A stretch of DNA of 64,000 bases from Colimorpha sp045640985 (GCA_045640985.1 JAZUFZ010000048.1:66482-130481), one strand, 5' to 3'. Counted from the first letter of the stretch, positions 8,174 to 17,359 are shown. Notes: generated by a model from the sequence alone, not told the origin. Translations and numbers: made by a program.

Positions 8174-9079
8174 ATGAAAAAGACCTTAATTTATTTTGTA
8201 TTAATACTTTCCGCGGTTCTTTGGGGCGCGTCATACGTGATGACAAAAGAACTGTTTCTCACAGAGCCCGATATTACTGTCCCCATCATTATTACTTTCC
8301 GGCTGCTTTCTGTTGTGGTGGTTTTCATGCCGCTGCTTCTGCTCACTCACAAGTTGCAGAAAATCCAGAAAGGAGACTTAAAGTGGTTCTTGATTCTGGC
8401 GTGCATAGAACCGTTTTCCCACAATATGTTAGAGACCGGCGGAGTCCAGCTTGTTTCAAGCAGTTTGTCTTCAATCATTATTGCGACTTGTCCTGTATTC
8501 ATTCCCTTTGCCATGGCGGCGATTTATAAGGAGGGATTGAAAGCCAACCATATTCTCGGCGTGGTGCTTTCCGTGGTGGGTATCTCCATTATGTTGATCG
8601 GCGGCGATAGCGCCATAGATGGAAGCGCGAAAGGTATTCTTCTGCTTGCCGGCGCAGTCGCTATGTCGGTAGCTTATACGCTTCTGATTTCCAAGATTGT
8701 GGGTAAATATGAGCCGATTACCGTAACGATGTATCAAAACGCCTTTGGCTTTTTGTTCTATCTGCCGGTGATTGCGCTTACGAGTGCCTCGAAACTCCCG
8801 CTCCTCAGCTGGAGTCCGAAAATGATACTTCTGATAGCAGGACTGGGAATCTTCTGCAGTATGTTGGCATACGCCTGCTATAACTTTGGTGTACAGAAGG
8901 TTGGCGCTACCAAGGCCAGTGTGTTCGTGAACGGTATTCCGGTCGTGACTATGATTGTGGCAGTCCTCATCGGACAGGAAACACTTTCAATATGGAAAGC
9001 CCTGGGTATGTTTGTCGTAATATTCGGCATTGTTCTGGCCCAGAAGTCTCCCAAGCTTCATACCACGAAAGAATCCTGA
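8174..9079 (+). CDS. EamA/DMT-family transporter
   Basis: 301 residues with about ten hydrophobic segments arranged as two five-helix EamA repeats. The start of each repeat shows the family pattern (VLWGASYVMTKELF near the N-terminus; GAVAMSVAYTLLISKIVGKY in the middle). The family moves amino acids, nucleotide sugars or other metabolites, usually as efflux or exchange; the substrate cannot be read from sequence. The start at 8174 is chosen because the promoter ends at 8146 and an alternative start at 8048 would lie inside the divergent gene. The gene stands alone. Confidence 0.88.
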   Translation: MKKTLIYFVLILSAVLWGASYVMTKELFLTEPDITVPIIITFRLLSVVVVFMPLLLLTHKLQKIQKGDLKWFLILACIEPFSHNMLETGGVQLVSSSLSSIIIATCPVFIPFAMAAIYKEGLKANHILGVVLSVVGISIMLIGGDSAIDGSAKGILLLAGAVAMSVAYTLLISKIVGKYEPITVTMYQNAFGFLFYLPVIALTSASKLPLLSWSPKMILLIAGLGIFCSMLAYACYNFGVQKVGATKASVFVNGIPVVTMIVAVLIGQETLSIWKALGMFVVIFGIVLAQKSPKLHTTKES

Positions 9080-9091
9080 TTTCTCGGGGTA

Positions 9092-9142
9092 TTCCTTTGT
9101 GGCAGGGCCGTGGTATCTCCGTGGTAGCTCCGTGGCAGGGCC
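9092..9142 (+). repeat. TATCTCCGTGG array, 11-bp period
   Basis: Five consecutive 11-bp units begin at 9092, 9103, 9114, 9125 and 9136. The clearest are CAGGGCCGTGG, TATCTCCGTGG and TAGCTCCGTGG. It starts 13 bases after the EamA stop codon. The TATCTCC heptamer is the one found in the three palindromic repeats. The whole stretch 9080-9434 has no gene: it holds this array, a second one at 9175-9207, the 24-bp module at 9212-9235 and a weak promoter. Confidence 0.8.
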
Positions 9143-9174
9143 GTCTTCCGAATCACGTTTTGTGGGCGCTAAGC

Positions 9175-9207
9175 GCTCCTTACTCGCTCCTTACCCGCTC
9201 CTTACTG
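9175..9207 (+). repeat. GCTCCTTACYC array, 11-bp period
   Basis: Three direct units, GCTCCTTACTC (9175), GCTCCTTACCC (9186) and GCTCCTTACTG (9197), run without gaps at an 11-bp period. They lie between the TATCTCC array and the 24-bp module. Confidence 0.75.
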
Positions 9208-9211
9208 CGGA

Positions 9212-9235
9212 AAAACGACTCTTGAAAAGAAAGGA
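9212..9235 (+). repeat. 24-bp dispersed module, copy A
   Basis: This 24-base stretch, which starts AAAACGACTCTTG and ends AAGAAAGGA, is identical to the reverse complement of 54371-54394. Both copies follow a TATCTCC-type 11-bp array when read in the same orientation. Confidence 0.85.
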
Positions 9236-9434
9236 CCAGTCCAGGCATTATCTGTCAGGAATCAGGAATATTGAAAGGGAATGACGGAAACTAAAATACA
9301 TGAAAAATCTCAAAAAATATTATCAGGTTCCTAAGTGTTGGATATGAGGATGTTGAACAGCCAAATCGGAAGAAAGTCGTATTTTGTTGAAAAATAAATT
9401 TTATAGTATCAAAAAATATATGTAACTTTGTGGC

Positions 9435-11012
9435 ATGGAAATTTTGACGCAAAACGGTACAAAAAGCAAGAAAAGAATGGATTACGCCACGGCGTTTGAC
9501 ATTAATGCCAAGACTCCCCCGCAGGCAGTGGAGATAGAAGAGTCAGTTTTGGGTGCATTGATGTTGGATTCCAACGCGCTGAACAATGTGATAGATCTGC
9601 TGCATGTCGAATATTTCTATAAAGCGGAAAATCAAGCCGTGTTCGAGGCTATCCATCGTCTGTTTGAGCAGTCAAAGCCTGTGGATCTGCTTACCACCGT
9701 GGATATGCTCCGTTCTATGGGAACGCTGGAGGCGGCCGGTGGCGCTTACCGCGTCTCACAGCTGTCTAACCATGTTACCTCGGGCGCTCATGCTGAGTAT
9801 TATGCCAGAATTCTGAGCGAGAAGTTTATTCAGAGGGAACTGATCAGGATTTCCACAGAAACCATCACCGCGGCATACGATGAAACTACCGACGTGATGT
9901 CGCTTCTGGACAAGACGGAAGGTCATCTGATGGACATCAACGACAAGAATTTCCGTTCCGACTATAAGAAACTGGAGTCGCTGGTGGGTATGGCGTTGAA
10001 CCAGATTGACGACGCCACAAAATCGAAGGACGGTCTTACGGGTCTGTCTTCGGGTCTGTCGGAAGTGGACCGTATCACATCGGGATTCCAGAAAGGATCG
10101 CTGATTATTCTTGCAGCGCGTCCGGCAATGGGAAAAACCGCTCTGGCTATGACTATCGCCAGAAATCTGGCTGTGCAGTTCGGCGAACCGGTGGCATTCT
10201 TCTCACTTGAAATGCCCGGCGTGGAACTTGCCATGCGACTGATTGCCAGTGAGGCACGAATCGACGGAAAGACGCTGAAGCGGGGCTCACTCGAACCCTG
10301 GCAGCACGAGATGCTCCTGCAGAAGACTCAGGCATTGAACGAGGCCCCAATCTATATTGATGATACTCCGGGATTGTCTATCTTTGAACTGAGGGCAAAA
10401 TGCCGCCGACTGAAACAGCGGTTCGGGGTAAAGATGATATTTGTGGATTATCTGCAGCTGATGACTTCAGGCGGAGAACTCGGGAAGGGCGGAAACCGTG
10501 AGCAGGAAATCAGTATGATATCACGTCAGCTGAAGGCGCTGGCAAAAGAACTGGAAGTTCCTATCCTGGCATTGAGTCAGTTGAGCCGTGCCGTGGAAAC
10601 CCGTGGCGGAAGCAAGAAGCCTATATTGAGTGACTTGCGCGAATCGGGTGCCATCGAACAGGATGCCGATATCGTAATTTTCATCCATCGTCCGGAATAT
10701 TATGGTCAGATGGAAGATGACAACGGTTCGACATTAGGCATGGCAGACATTATCTTTGCTAAGCACCGAAGCGGAGAGGTAGGAGAGGTGAGAGTGAAAT
10801 TTGAAGGCCAATATACTCGTTTTTCGGACCGTGACGTGGTTACAAGCGATGGCGCCTTTGCCGGAATGGGACCCAATACCACGTTTGATAATGGCGGAAA
10901 AACCAGCATCGTGGTGGATTCAAGAAACTGGGATTCTACGAATGACGGCTTCGGAAACGATAATGGGGAAACGCCTCCCGGCGACTATGAATGGATGGAT
11001 TCCTCAAAATAA
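9435..11012 (+). CDS. dnaB: Replicative DNA helicase DnaB
   Basis: 525 residues. The N-terminal DnaB domain begins at PPQAVEIEESVLGALMLD (about residues 29-46). The RecA-like motor carries Walker A ARPAMGKTALA (about 227-237), FFSLEMP, the Walker B region IFVDYLQLM and the SRAVE/DLRESGAIEQDAD stretches typical of DnaB. It unwinds DNA ahead of the replisome as a hexamer. The start is uncertain: a TAACTTTG -7 box lies at 9423-9430, only four bases before the ATG at 9435, so a transcript from it would begin at or after this codon and translation would start at the ATG at 9477 (residue 15, MDYATAFD). No -33 box supports that promoter, so the longer start is kept here. No intein or frameshift is seen. 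Confidence 0.95.
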   Translation: MEILTQNGTKSKKRMDYATAFDINAKTPPQAVEIEESVLGALMLDSNALNNVIDLLHVEYFYKAENQAVFEAIHRLFEQSKPVDLLTTVDMLRSMGTLEAAGGAYRVSQLSNHVTSGAHAEYYARILSEKFIQRELIRISTETITAAYDETTDVMSLLDKTEGHLMDINDKNFRSDYKKLESLVGMALNQIDDATKSKDGLTGLSSGLSEVDRITSGFQKGSLIILAARPAMGKTALAMTIARNLAVQFGEPVAFFSLEMPGVELAMRLIASEARIDGKTLKRGSLEPWQHEMLLQKTQALNEAPIYIDDTPGLSIFELRAKCRRLKQRFGVKMIFVDYLQLMTSGGELGKGGNREQEISMISRQLKALAKELEVPILALSQLSRAVETRGGSKKPILSDLRESGAIEQDADIVIFIHRPEYYGQMEDDNGSTLGMADIIFAKHRSGEVGEVRVKFEGQYTRFSDRDVVTSDGAFAGMGPNTTFDNGGKTSIVVDSRNWDSTNDGFGNDNGETPPGDYEWMDSSK

Positions 11013-11053
11013 ATCTAAGATAAATAACGTAACACATATAAATAATTAAAGAA

Positions 11054-12091
11054 ATGGAAAAGAAAGATTTGCTGAAAGAAGTGGTTAAACACATCGACAT
11101 CAAGAGCTATGATTCGACCGCACTTATTGACGCTATGCGCCAAATGTCGTTTACTTCACGCGATACTGCCCGCGCTGCCGACATTCTTATGATGATGTGC
11201 AAAGAGAAGGAATGCACAAATATTCTTACTTTGGCTGGTTCTACTTCGGCTGCTGGCTGTATGCAGGTGTATGTGGACATGGTTCGCAACAAAATGGTGG
11301 ACGTCGTAGTTTCCACCGGTGCGTCCATTATTGATATGGACTTGTTCGAGGCCCTTGGTTTCAAACACTATATTGGAACAAAAGAGAACGTGATTCCCGA
11401 TACTCAATTGCGCGAACTCTATATTGACCGTATCTATGATACCTTTATTGATGAAGAAGAACTCCAGGCATGCGACAACGCAACTTTCGAACTCGCTAAC
11501 ATGCTTGAAACCCGTCCATACAGTTCACGTGAGTTTCTGTATGAATTGGGTAAATGGCTGCACGACGGACATTCTGTAAAGAAAGAAAGTCTGATCCAGA
11601 CCTGCTACGAATGCGGCGTGCCAATCTTCTGCCCGGCATTCAGCGACAGTTCTGCCGGTTTCGGTATCGGTAAACATCAATGGTATCGCGAACAGGAAGG
11701 CAAACCATACGTAAGCATCGACTCAGTTCGTGATTTTCTTGAACTGACCAAGATCAAGATGGCTGCTCCTCAGACCGGTCTTTTCATGGTTGGCGGCGGC
11801 ACTCCTAAGAATTTTGCCCAGGATACCGTTGTATGCGCAGAAATCCTCGGTCACGAAGTTCCGATGCACAAATATGCAATCCAGATAACCGTTGCCGACG
11901 TGCGCGACGGAGCCTGCTCAAGTTCAACTCTTCTGGAGGCCGGAAGCTGGGGCAAGGTTGATGACAAACTCCAGCAGATGGTTTATGCAGAAGGTACTAC
12001 AGTAATTCCTGCAATAGCATCGTATGTTTACCACAACGGCCCATGGCAGGAACGTGAATACAAGAATTGGCAGAAAATATTTCAAAAATAA
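11054..12091 (+). CDS. Deoxyhypusine-synthase family protein
   Basis: 345 residues. The fold-specific motifs of deoxyhypusine synthase are visible: VVSTGASIIDMDLFEALG, GGGTPKNFAQDT and, near the C-terminus, EAGSWGKVDD, where the Lys of SWGK aligns with the lysine that carries the aminobutyl intermediate in eukaryotic and archaeal enzymes. Bacteria lack eIF5A, so the real reaction is uncertain. Related NAD-dependent enzymes make homospermidine or act on other polyamines. Its stop codon is immediately followed by the start of the cysteine desulfidase gene, so the two are very likely co-translated. Confidence 0.85.
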   Translation: MEKKDLLKEVVKHIDIKSYDSTALIDAMRQMSFTSRDTARAADILMMMCKEKECTNILTLAGSTSAAGCMQVYVDMVRNKMVDVVVSTGASIIDMDLFEALGFKHYIGTKENVIPDTQLRELYIDRIYDTFIDEEELQACDNATFELANMLETRPYSSREFLYELGKWLHDGHSVKKESLIQTCYECGVPIFCPAFSDSSAGFGIGKHQWYREQEGKPYVSIDSVRDFLELTKIKMAAPQTGLFMVGGGTPKNFAQDTVVCAEILGHEVPMHKYAIQITVADVRDGACSSSTLLEAGSWGKVDDKLQQMVYAEGTTVIPAIASYVYHNGPWQEREYKNWQKIFQK

Positions 12092-13372
12092 ATGGTCTCT
12101 GAAGAATTAAGAAAACAAATCTGTGAGCTGATACAACGTGAAGTTGTATTGGCCACAGGTTGTACCGAACCGGGAGCAGTTGCATTGGCTGTGGCCAAAG
12201 CCCGCGAGGTGTTGGGAACCATGCCTGATGAGGTAGAGGTGCTGTTGTCGAAGAATGTTTACAAGAATGCAATGGGTGTAGGCATCCCGGGCACGGGTAT
12301 GATCGGTCTTCCCATTGCTATCAGTATGGCTTTGACCGCCGGCCGCTCAGAACGTCAGTTGGAGGTGCTCACTATCACAAAAGAAGAGGTGGAAACCGCC
12401 AAGGCCTGGCTCAAGGACAATAGTGAACGTTTGAAAATAGGGGTAAAAGCCAAAGGTTGTGACAAACTTTATATTGAATGTACCTGTAAAAAAGGTTCAG
12501 ATACTGCAACAGCAGTAATCAGCGGCAGCCATACCCATTTTACCTTTATTGAGCGTAACGGAAGAAGCATACTGGATGAACATTGCCAGAGTACAACCGG
12601 GCAGAATCAGAATGCCTGCGAACTGGCACTTTCTGAAAGACTGGTGTATGATTATGCTACCACCACGCCTATAGAAGAACTTCAGTTCATTCGTGAAACT
12701 GTGCGCTACAACAAAGCCGCCAGCATTGAAGGTTTGAAAGGATATGGCTTGAATACTGGTAAAATCCTTGCAGAGCAGGCGAATGGCGACATTGTTCATA
12801 CTGTGGTTGCCCGTACTGTGGCGGCAAGTGATGCCCGTATGGATGGCTGTACGCTGTCTATCTATAGCAACAGCGGTAGTGGAAATCAAGGAATTGCCTG
12901 CACGATGCCGGTGTTTGAATATGGTATGGAAAAGGGCTGTGATGAAGAGCAGATTACCCGTGCGCTGATATTAAGTCACCTGACTTCAATATATGTAAAA
13001 CGCGGAATCGGACGTTTGTCGGCACTCTGTGGAATAGTGAATGCTTCCATAGGCGTTTCTGCAGGTCTGACATACCTACACGGCGGCAGTTTCGAGCAGA
13101 TTACCTATGCCATCAAGAATCTGATCAATACGATAGCTGGTATGGTGTGCGATGGTGCAAAACCAAGTTGTGCCCTCAAAATGAGTACCGGTCTTTACAG
13201 CGCATTTGTAAGTACAGAGGTTGCAATGCACAATCATGTTGTAGATGCTACTGACGGTTTGTCGGAAAAAGATGTGGATTACTCCATTCAGAATCTCGGA
13301 CGGCTTGGCCATGATGGTATGGACCAGACCGATGATACGGTTCTGGATATTATGACCCACAAACACATATAA
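12092..13372 (+). CDS. L-cysteine desulfidase / serine dehydratase-like protein (CyuA, UPF0597 family)
   Basis: 426 residues, the usual length of the family. The N-terminal motif VLATGCTEPGAVALA and the C-terminal cysteines in LSALCGIVNAS and VCDGAKPSCALKM correspond to the conserved Cys set that binds a [4Fe-4S] cluster in characterised L-cysteine desulfidases. These convert cysteine to pyruvate, ammonia and sulfide. Serine dehydratase activity is the alternative within the broader family. The ATG directly follows the TAA of the deoxyhypusine-synthase homologue with no spacer. No transporter is adjacent, unlike enterobacterial cyuPA. Confidence 0.83.
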   Translation: MVSEELRKQICELIQREVVLATGCTEPGAVALAVAKAREVLGTMPDEVEVLLSKNVYKNAMGVGIPGTGMIGLPIAISMALTAGRSERQLEVLTITKEEVETAKAWLKDNSERLKIGVKAKGCDKLYIECTCKKGSDTATAVISGSHTHFTFIERNGRSILDEHCQSTTGQNQNACELALSERLVYDYATTTPIEELQFIRETVRYNKAASIEGLKGYGLNTGKILAEQANGDIVHTVVARTVAASDARMDGCTLSIYSNSGSGNQGIACTMPVFEYGMEKGCDEEQITRALILSHLTSIYVKRGIGRLSALCGIVNASIGVSAGLTYLHGGSFEQITYAIKNLINTIAGMVCDGAKPSCALKMSTGLYSAFVSTEVAMHNHVVDATDGLSEKDVDYSIQNLGRLGHDGMDQTDDTVLDIMTHKHI

Positions 13373-13437
13373 AACTATTTACGTATAGTTGTTGATAAGT
13401 TTTTTGAAACGTGGATGACTATATGGAAAAAAGTTAG

Positions 13438-13445
13438 TAATTTTG
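13438..13445 (+). promoter_or_regulatory. Probable -7 box for the PUR gene
   Basis: TAATTTTG lies 43 bases before the PUR protein ATG at 13489. No TTTG is found at the proper distance upstream (the nearest is ~31 bases away), so the call rests on the -7 box alone. Confidence 0.45.
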
Positions 13446-13488
13446 CATTTGAAAACCAAACTCTAAAAGTAATAAATAATATTGAGAA

Positions 13489-13854
13489 ATGGATTATAGA
13501 GACAGAGAAAATCGTAAAGAAGAGCTTTATTCACAAGCTATTCCAGCGGGCAAACGCCGCTACTTCTTTGATGTGAAAGAAACCCGTGGTGGTGATAAAT
13601 TTATTACCATAACCGAAAGCAGAAAACTTTTTGATAATAGAACCGGAGAATTCTATTATGACAAAAACAAAATGTTCCTCTACAAAGAAGATTTTGAAAA
13701 ATTCCAGAAAGGTCTTCAGAATGCTTTGAGTTTCATAGAAACCGGTATCGTTCCTCCTCCAGTTGTTACTGAAGAAGAATTCCATGATATGCCTGATGGA
13801 GACATCAATCTCGAAGGCAGCAGCGCATTGGATGATATTAATTTCGGAATATGA
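13489..13854 (+). CDS. PUR-family nucleic-acid-binding protein (DUF3276)
   Basis: 121 residues. The block GKRRYFFDVKETRGGDKFITITESR, followed by a stretch around FLYKEDFEKFQKGLQNAL, matches the single PUR-like repeat of DUF3276 proteins. These are found across Bacteroidota, and structural work on relatives shows binding to single-stranded nucleic acid. The acidic tail has no recognisable motif. It is a separate unit, and its position just before parA is a common arrangement in the phylum. Confidence 0.88.
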   Translation: MDYRDRENRKEELYSQAIPAGKRRYFFDVKETRGGDKFITITESRKLFDNRTGEFYYDKNKMFLYKEDFEKFQKGLQNALSFIETGIVPPPVVTEEEFHDMPDGDINLEGSSALDDINFGI

Positions 13855-13915
13855 AAGAATCATGGGGAACCACGAAAAGGTTCCCCATATATAACAGATT
13901 AAACAACATCGTTGT

Positions 13916-14692
13916 ATGGGAAAAATAATCTCAGTGGCCAATCAGAAAGGCGGAGTCGGTAAAACCACTACGGCAACCAACTTGAGCGCCTCTTTGGCTG
14001 TGATGGAATATAAAGTGCTGCTTATTGATGCTGATCCTCAAGCTAATGCTACTTCTGGTATTGGAATTGATCAGGAATCAATAGAAAAAAGCATATATGA
14101 GTGTTTAATGGGTCAGGCCAAGGCCACCGACTGCATTATGAAAACTGAGACTCCAAATCTCGATATCCTGCCTACCCGTATTGATCTGGTCGGGGCAGAA
14201 GTTGAGTTGGTAAACGAAAAGCGTAGAGAGTATTTTCTGACAAATGCTCTTTCTGAAATAAAAGAAAATTACGACTTCATTATTATTGATTGCAGTCCAT
14301 CGTTGGGACTTATAACTGTAAATGCCCTCACGGCTTCGGATTCGGTGCTGATTCCTATCCAGAGTGAATATTTTGCTCTGGAAGGTTTGGGAAAACTTCT
14401 CAATACCATTCGCATTGTCCAGACGAGACTTAATCCCAGATTGAGTATTGAAGGTATGTTGATTACAATGTACGATTCCAGATTGAAACTGGCACGTCAG
14501 GTCGTAGAAGATGTTCGTGCACATTTCAAGCAAATGGTGTTCGATACTTTGATTTATCGAAATACGAAACTGGCAGAAGCTCCAAGTTGCGGGAAACCAG
14601 TTATTATGTACGATGCTACATGTGCGGGTGCAATCAATTACCTCAATCTCGCAAGTGAAGTACTTAAACGAAACAACATTAAAAAGATCTAA
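13916..14692 (+). CDS. parA: Chromosome-partitioning ATPase ParA/Soj
   Basis: 258 residues. The deviant Walker A NQKGGVGKTTTATNLSA is at residues 9-25, the A' region LLIDADPQANAT follows, and the Walker B IIIDCSPSLGLIT is at about 124-136. ParA binds DNA non-specifically in its ATP form and moves ParB-parS complexes, segregating chromosome origins. The stop TAA is two bases from the GTG start of parB. No parS-like palindrome was seen in this window. Confidence 0.95.
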   Translation: MGKIISVANQKGGVGKTTTATNLSASLAVMEYKVLLIDADPQANATSGIGIDQESIEKSIYECLMGQAKATDCIMKTETPNLDILPTRIDLVGAEVELVNEKRREYFLTNALSEIKENYDFIIIDCSPSLGLITVNALTASDSVLIPIQSEYFALEGLGKLLNTIRIVQTRLNPRLSIEGMLITMYDSRLKLARQVVEDVRAHFKQMVFDTLIYRNTKLAEAPSCGKPVIMYDATCAGAINYLNLASEVLKRNNIKKI

Positions 14693-14694
14693 GA

Positions 14695-15573
14695 GTGGCA
14701 ACCAAGAAACAGCAACCCAAAGGACGTGGCCTGGATTCTATTCTGGGAGGTTTTGACATTGATTCAATTGTAACGCCTGCAGACGTTACAACCTCAATTA
14801 TGCAGATTCCAATTTCTCAAATAGAAGTAAATCCTTTCCAGCCGAGAAAGGAATTTGATGAAGCAGCATTGGAAGAACTTGCACAGTCAATCCGTCAGCA
14901 AGGCATCATTACCCCGATTACTGTACGTCAGACCGCGGAGGGTAAATATCAGCTTATCGCAGGAGAACGTCGATATAGAGCATCGCAAAAGGCTGGTTTG
15001 AGTGAACTTCCGGCTTATATCCGCAAAGCTACGGATGGACAGATGATGGAAATGGCTCTGGTTGAGAATATTCAGCGCGAGAATCTCAATGCAATGGAAG
15101 TCGCTCTTTCATATAACGCCCTTATAGAAGAATGTCAGCTTACTCATGAACAGTTGAGTGAACGTGTGGGCAAAGATCGTTCTACTATTACAAACTATCT
15201 AAGATTGTTATCGTTGCCTGCTGCTACCCAGTTGGCACTTTCTAACGGAAAGATTAGCATGGGCCATGCCCGTGCATTGGTGAATGTTGAGGATCCAGAA
15301 CAACATATTGCAGTACTTAATCAGATTGTGGAAAAGGAGTTGTCCGTTCATCAGACCGAGACCCTTATTAAAAACCAGAAGCCTCTGGACAAGCCGGTCG
15401 CTCACCATCATACGAATTCTCTTCCAGAACGTCATGCCACGGTTCAGTCACAATTAAAACAGCAGTTCCAGTCAGAAGTGGAAATAAAACGTTCCCGCAG
15501 AGGTAAAGGTACTCTGACAATTCATTTTAATAACGATAAGGATTTTGAACGTATATTAAATTTATTACAATAA
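14695..15573 (+). CDS. parB: Chromosome-partitioning protein ParB
   Basis: 292 residues, starting with GTG (14695) two bases after parA. The ParB/Sulfiredoxin domain carries VNPFQPRKEFDE, LIAGERRYRAS (the GERR CTP-binding motif) and LVENIQRENLNAMEVA. The central helix-turn-helix is around EQLSERVGKDRSTITNYLRLL, and the C-terminal dimerisation part contains a basic stretch (EIKRSRRGKGTLTI). It is a CTP-dependent clamp that spreads from parS. It is co-transcribed with parA and the DUF5683 gene. Confidence 0.95.
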   Translation: MATKKQQPKGRGLDSILGGFDIDSIVTPADVTTSIMQIPISQIEVNPFQPRKEFDEAALEELAQSIRQQGIITPITVRQTAEGKYQLIAGERRYRASQKAGLSELPAYIRKATDGQMMEMALVENIQRENLNAMEVALSYNALIEECQLTHEQLSERVGKDRSTITNYLRLLSLPAATQLALSNGKISMGHARALVNVEDPEQHIAVLNQIVEKELSVHQTETLIKNQKPLDKPVAHHHTNSLPERHATVQSQLKQQFQSEVEIKRSRRGKGTLTIHFNNDKDFERILNLLQ

Positions 15574-15574
15574 A

Positions 15575-16129
15575 TTGAGGACTAAGAATATAAAATGCTT
15601 TCTCGGAGCCGGAATATTGATTCTGGCTCTTGTGCTATGTCCTATGAAACTTAATGCCCAAAGTGATTCTACGTTCACGCCGCATTCGGCTAATAAGGCG
15701 CTATTATTGAGTTTGTTGCCGGGTGCCGGGCAGGTCTATAATCATCAGGCCTGGAAAATTCCTGTGATTTATGGTGCTTTTGGCGTGATGGGTTATTTGA
15801 TTTACGATAATTATACTCAGATGGCAATGTTCAAGAACGAGTATCTTTATCGTGTGAGTCATGGCGATACTCCTAATTTGAGTGACTGGGCTAATTATCC
15901 TACAAGCAGTATCTATAATATGTACCAGAGTTTCAATCAGTATTTCCAACTGATGGTCATTATTACGACAGGCATCTATGCTCTCAATTTACTTGATGCA
16001 TACGTATTTGGCCATTTGTTCGATTTTCAGATTGATGACGACTTGAGTTTGAATATACACCCTTCTGTATTATCCTCGCCAACAGTGTTTGGTATAACCC
16101 CGACAATGGGATTAACATTAAAGTTTTAG
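15575..16129 (+). CDS. DUF5683 secreted/membrane protein
   Basis: 184 residues from a TTG start placed one base after the parB stop. This start is chosen because it gives a proper signal peptide (cleavage after LNAQ, about residue 28); the next in-frame ATG lies inside that signal. The conserved part is NKALLLSLLPGAGQVYN, then IPVIYGAFGVMGYLIYDN, with further hydrophobic stretches around residues 125-145. DUF5683 proteins often follow parAB in Bacteroidota; no function is known. Confidence 0.8.
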   Translation: MRTKNIKCFLGAGILILALVLCPMKLNAQSDSTFTPHSANKALLLSLLPGAGQVYNHQAWKIPVIYGAFGVMGYLIYDNYTQMAMFKNEYLYRVSHGDTPNLSDWANYPTSSIYNMYQSFNQYFQLMVIITTGIYALNLLDAYVFGHLFDFQIDDDLSLNIHPSVLSSPTVFGITPTMGLTLKF

Positions 16130-16133
16130 TATT

Positions 16134-17156
16134 ATGAATATTTTAGTAACAGGCGGAACTGGATTTATTGGTTCCCACACATTGATAGAACTGAATAAAG
16201 CAGGCCATTCTATGGTGGTTATTGATAATTTGAGTAATTCCAATCCAGAGTCCCTTAATCGAGTGATGGATATCTGTGGCGGTATCAATATTCCATTCCA
16301 TAAAATTGATATCCGCTATCAAGAAGGACTTGACAAGGTGATGAGTATGTATCATTTTGATGCGTGTATCCATTTTGCTGGCCTGAAAGCCGTTGGTGAA
16401 TCCGTAGAAAAGCCGTTAGAATATTATGAAAACAATATAAATGGCACATTGGTGCTACTGAATGTGTTGAAGAAACACAACTGTAAGAATATTATTTTTT
16501 CCAGTTCAGCAACCGTATATGGCGACCCAGCTATCATACCTATCACAGAGGAGTGTCCCAAAGGCCAATGTACCAATCCTTATGGGCAGACCAAGAGTAT
16601 GATAGAACAGATTATGATGGACCTCCAACATGCAGAACCTGACTGGAATATAGTTCTTTTGCGCTATTTTAATCCTATTGGAGCTCATCCAAGTGGTAGA
16701 ATAGGTGAGAATCCTAATGGAATACCTAATAACCTGATGCCATATATAACTCAGGTTGCTGTAGGTAAACGACCCGAGTTGGGAGTGTTTGGCAATGATT
16801 ATCCAACCCATGATGGTACCGGGGTCAGAGATTACATTCATGTGGTAGATCTGGCTTGTGGACATGTGGCTGCCTTGAAAGCTATCCAGAATAATTGCGG
16901 TCTGGCGATATACAATCTCGGTACCGGGCATGGCTATTCCGTATTGGATTTAGTGTCGGCCTTTGAGCGTGTGAATGCCATTAAGATTCCATATCAGATA
17001 AAACCACGTCGTGCCGGTGATATCGCAGTTTGCTACAGCACCCCCGCAAAGGCTGAGAAAGAGTTGGGGTGGAAGGCTCACTTCGGTATTGAAGAAATGT
17101 GTCGCGATAGCTGGAATTGGCAACGACAGAATCCAAACGGATACAATGAAGAATAA
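16134..17156 (+). CDS. galE: UDP-glucose 4-epimerase GalE
   Basis: 340 residues. The NAD-binding VTGGTGFIGSHT is at residues 5-16, and the catalytic SSSATVYG and YGQTK (YxxxK, about 149-153) are present. NPIGAHPSGRIGE and the GVRDYIHVVDLA block are typical of GalE rather than other epimerases. It interconverts UDP-glucose and UDP-galactose for galactose use and surface glycans. It follows DUF5683 by four bases, so it is probably read from the parAB transcript. Confidence 0.94.
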   Translation: MNILVTGGTGFIGSHTLIELNKAGHSMVVIDNLSNSNPESLNRVMDICGGINIPFHKIDIRYQEGLDKVMSMYHFDACIHFAGLKAVGESVEKPLEYYENNINGTLVLLNVLKKHNCKNIIFSSSATVYGDPAIIPITEECPKGQCTNPYGQTKSMIEQIMMDLQHAEPDWNIVLLRYFNPIGAHPSGRIGENPNGIPNNLMPYITQVAVGKRPELGVFGNDYPTHDGTGVRDYIHVVDLACGHVAALKAIQNNCGLAIYNLGTGHGYSVLDLVSAFERVNAIKIPYQIKPRRAGDIAVCYSTPAKAEKELGWKAHFGIEEMCRDSWNWQRQNPNGYNEE

Positions 17157-17321
17157 ATACTGAATTTTTTGAAAATTTCTTTCATTCAGAGCTGTTTTAT
17201 CTATTCTTAGTTAAGAATTACAGAAGAAAATTCAATATTCTAAGTATATGAAAATGAGGTGCAATAATTTCTTACAGCAAAAAAATATACAAAATTATTT
17301 TATCAGTTAAAAAAAACTTCG

Positions 17322-17329
17322 TATCTTTG
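17322..17329 (+). promoter_or_regulatory. Promoter -7 box for tRNA-Glu
   Basis: TATCTTTG lies 30 bases before the first tRNA base. The corresponding -33 region is TTTT rather than TTTG. Confidence 0.6.
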
Positions 17330-17359
17330 CACCCGATTTCGTGAGAAATTTAATGGAAT

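Noticed and set aside
13372..15000. Replication origin or parS site near parAB and dnaB
   Set aside because: No DnaA-box cluster or parS-like palindrome was recognised in the spacers; presence of parAB alone is not enough.
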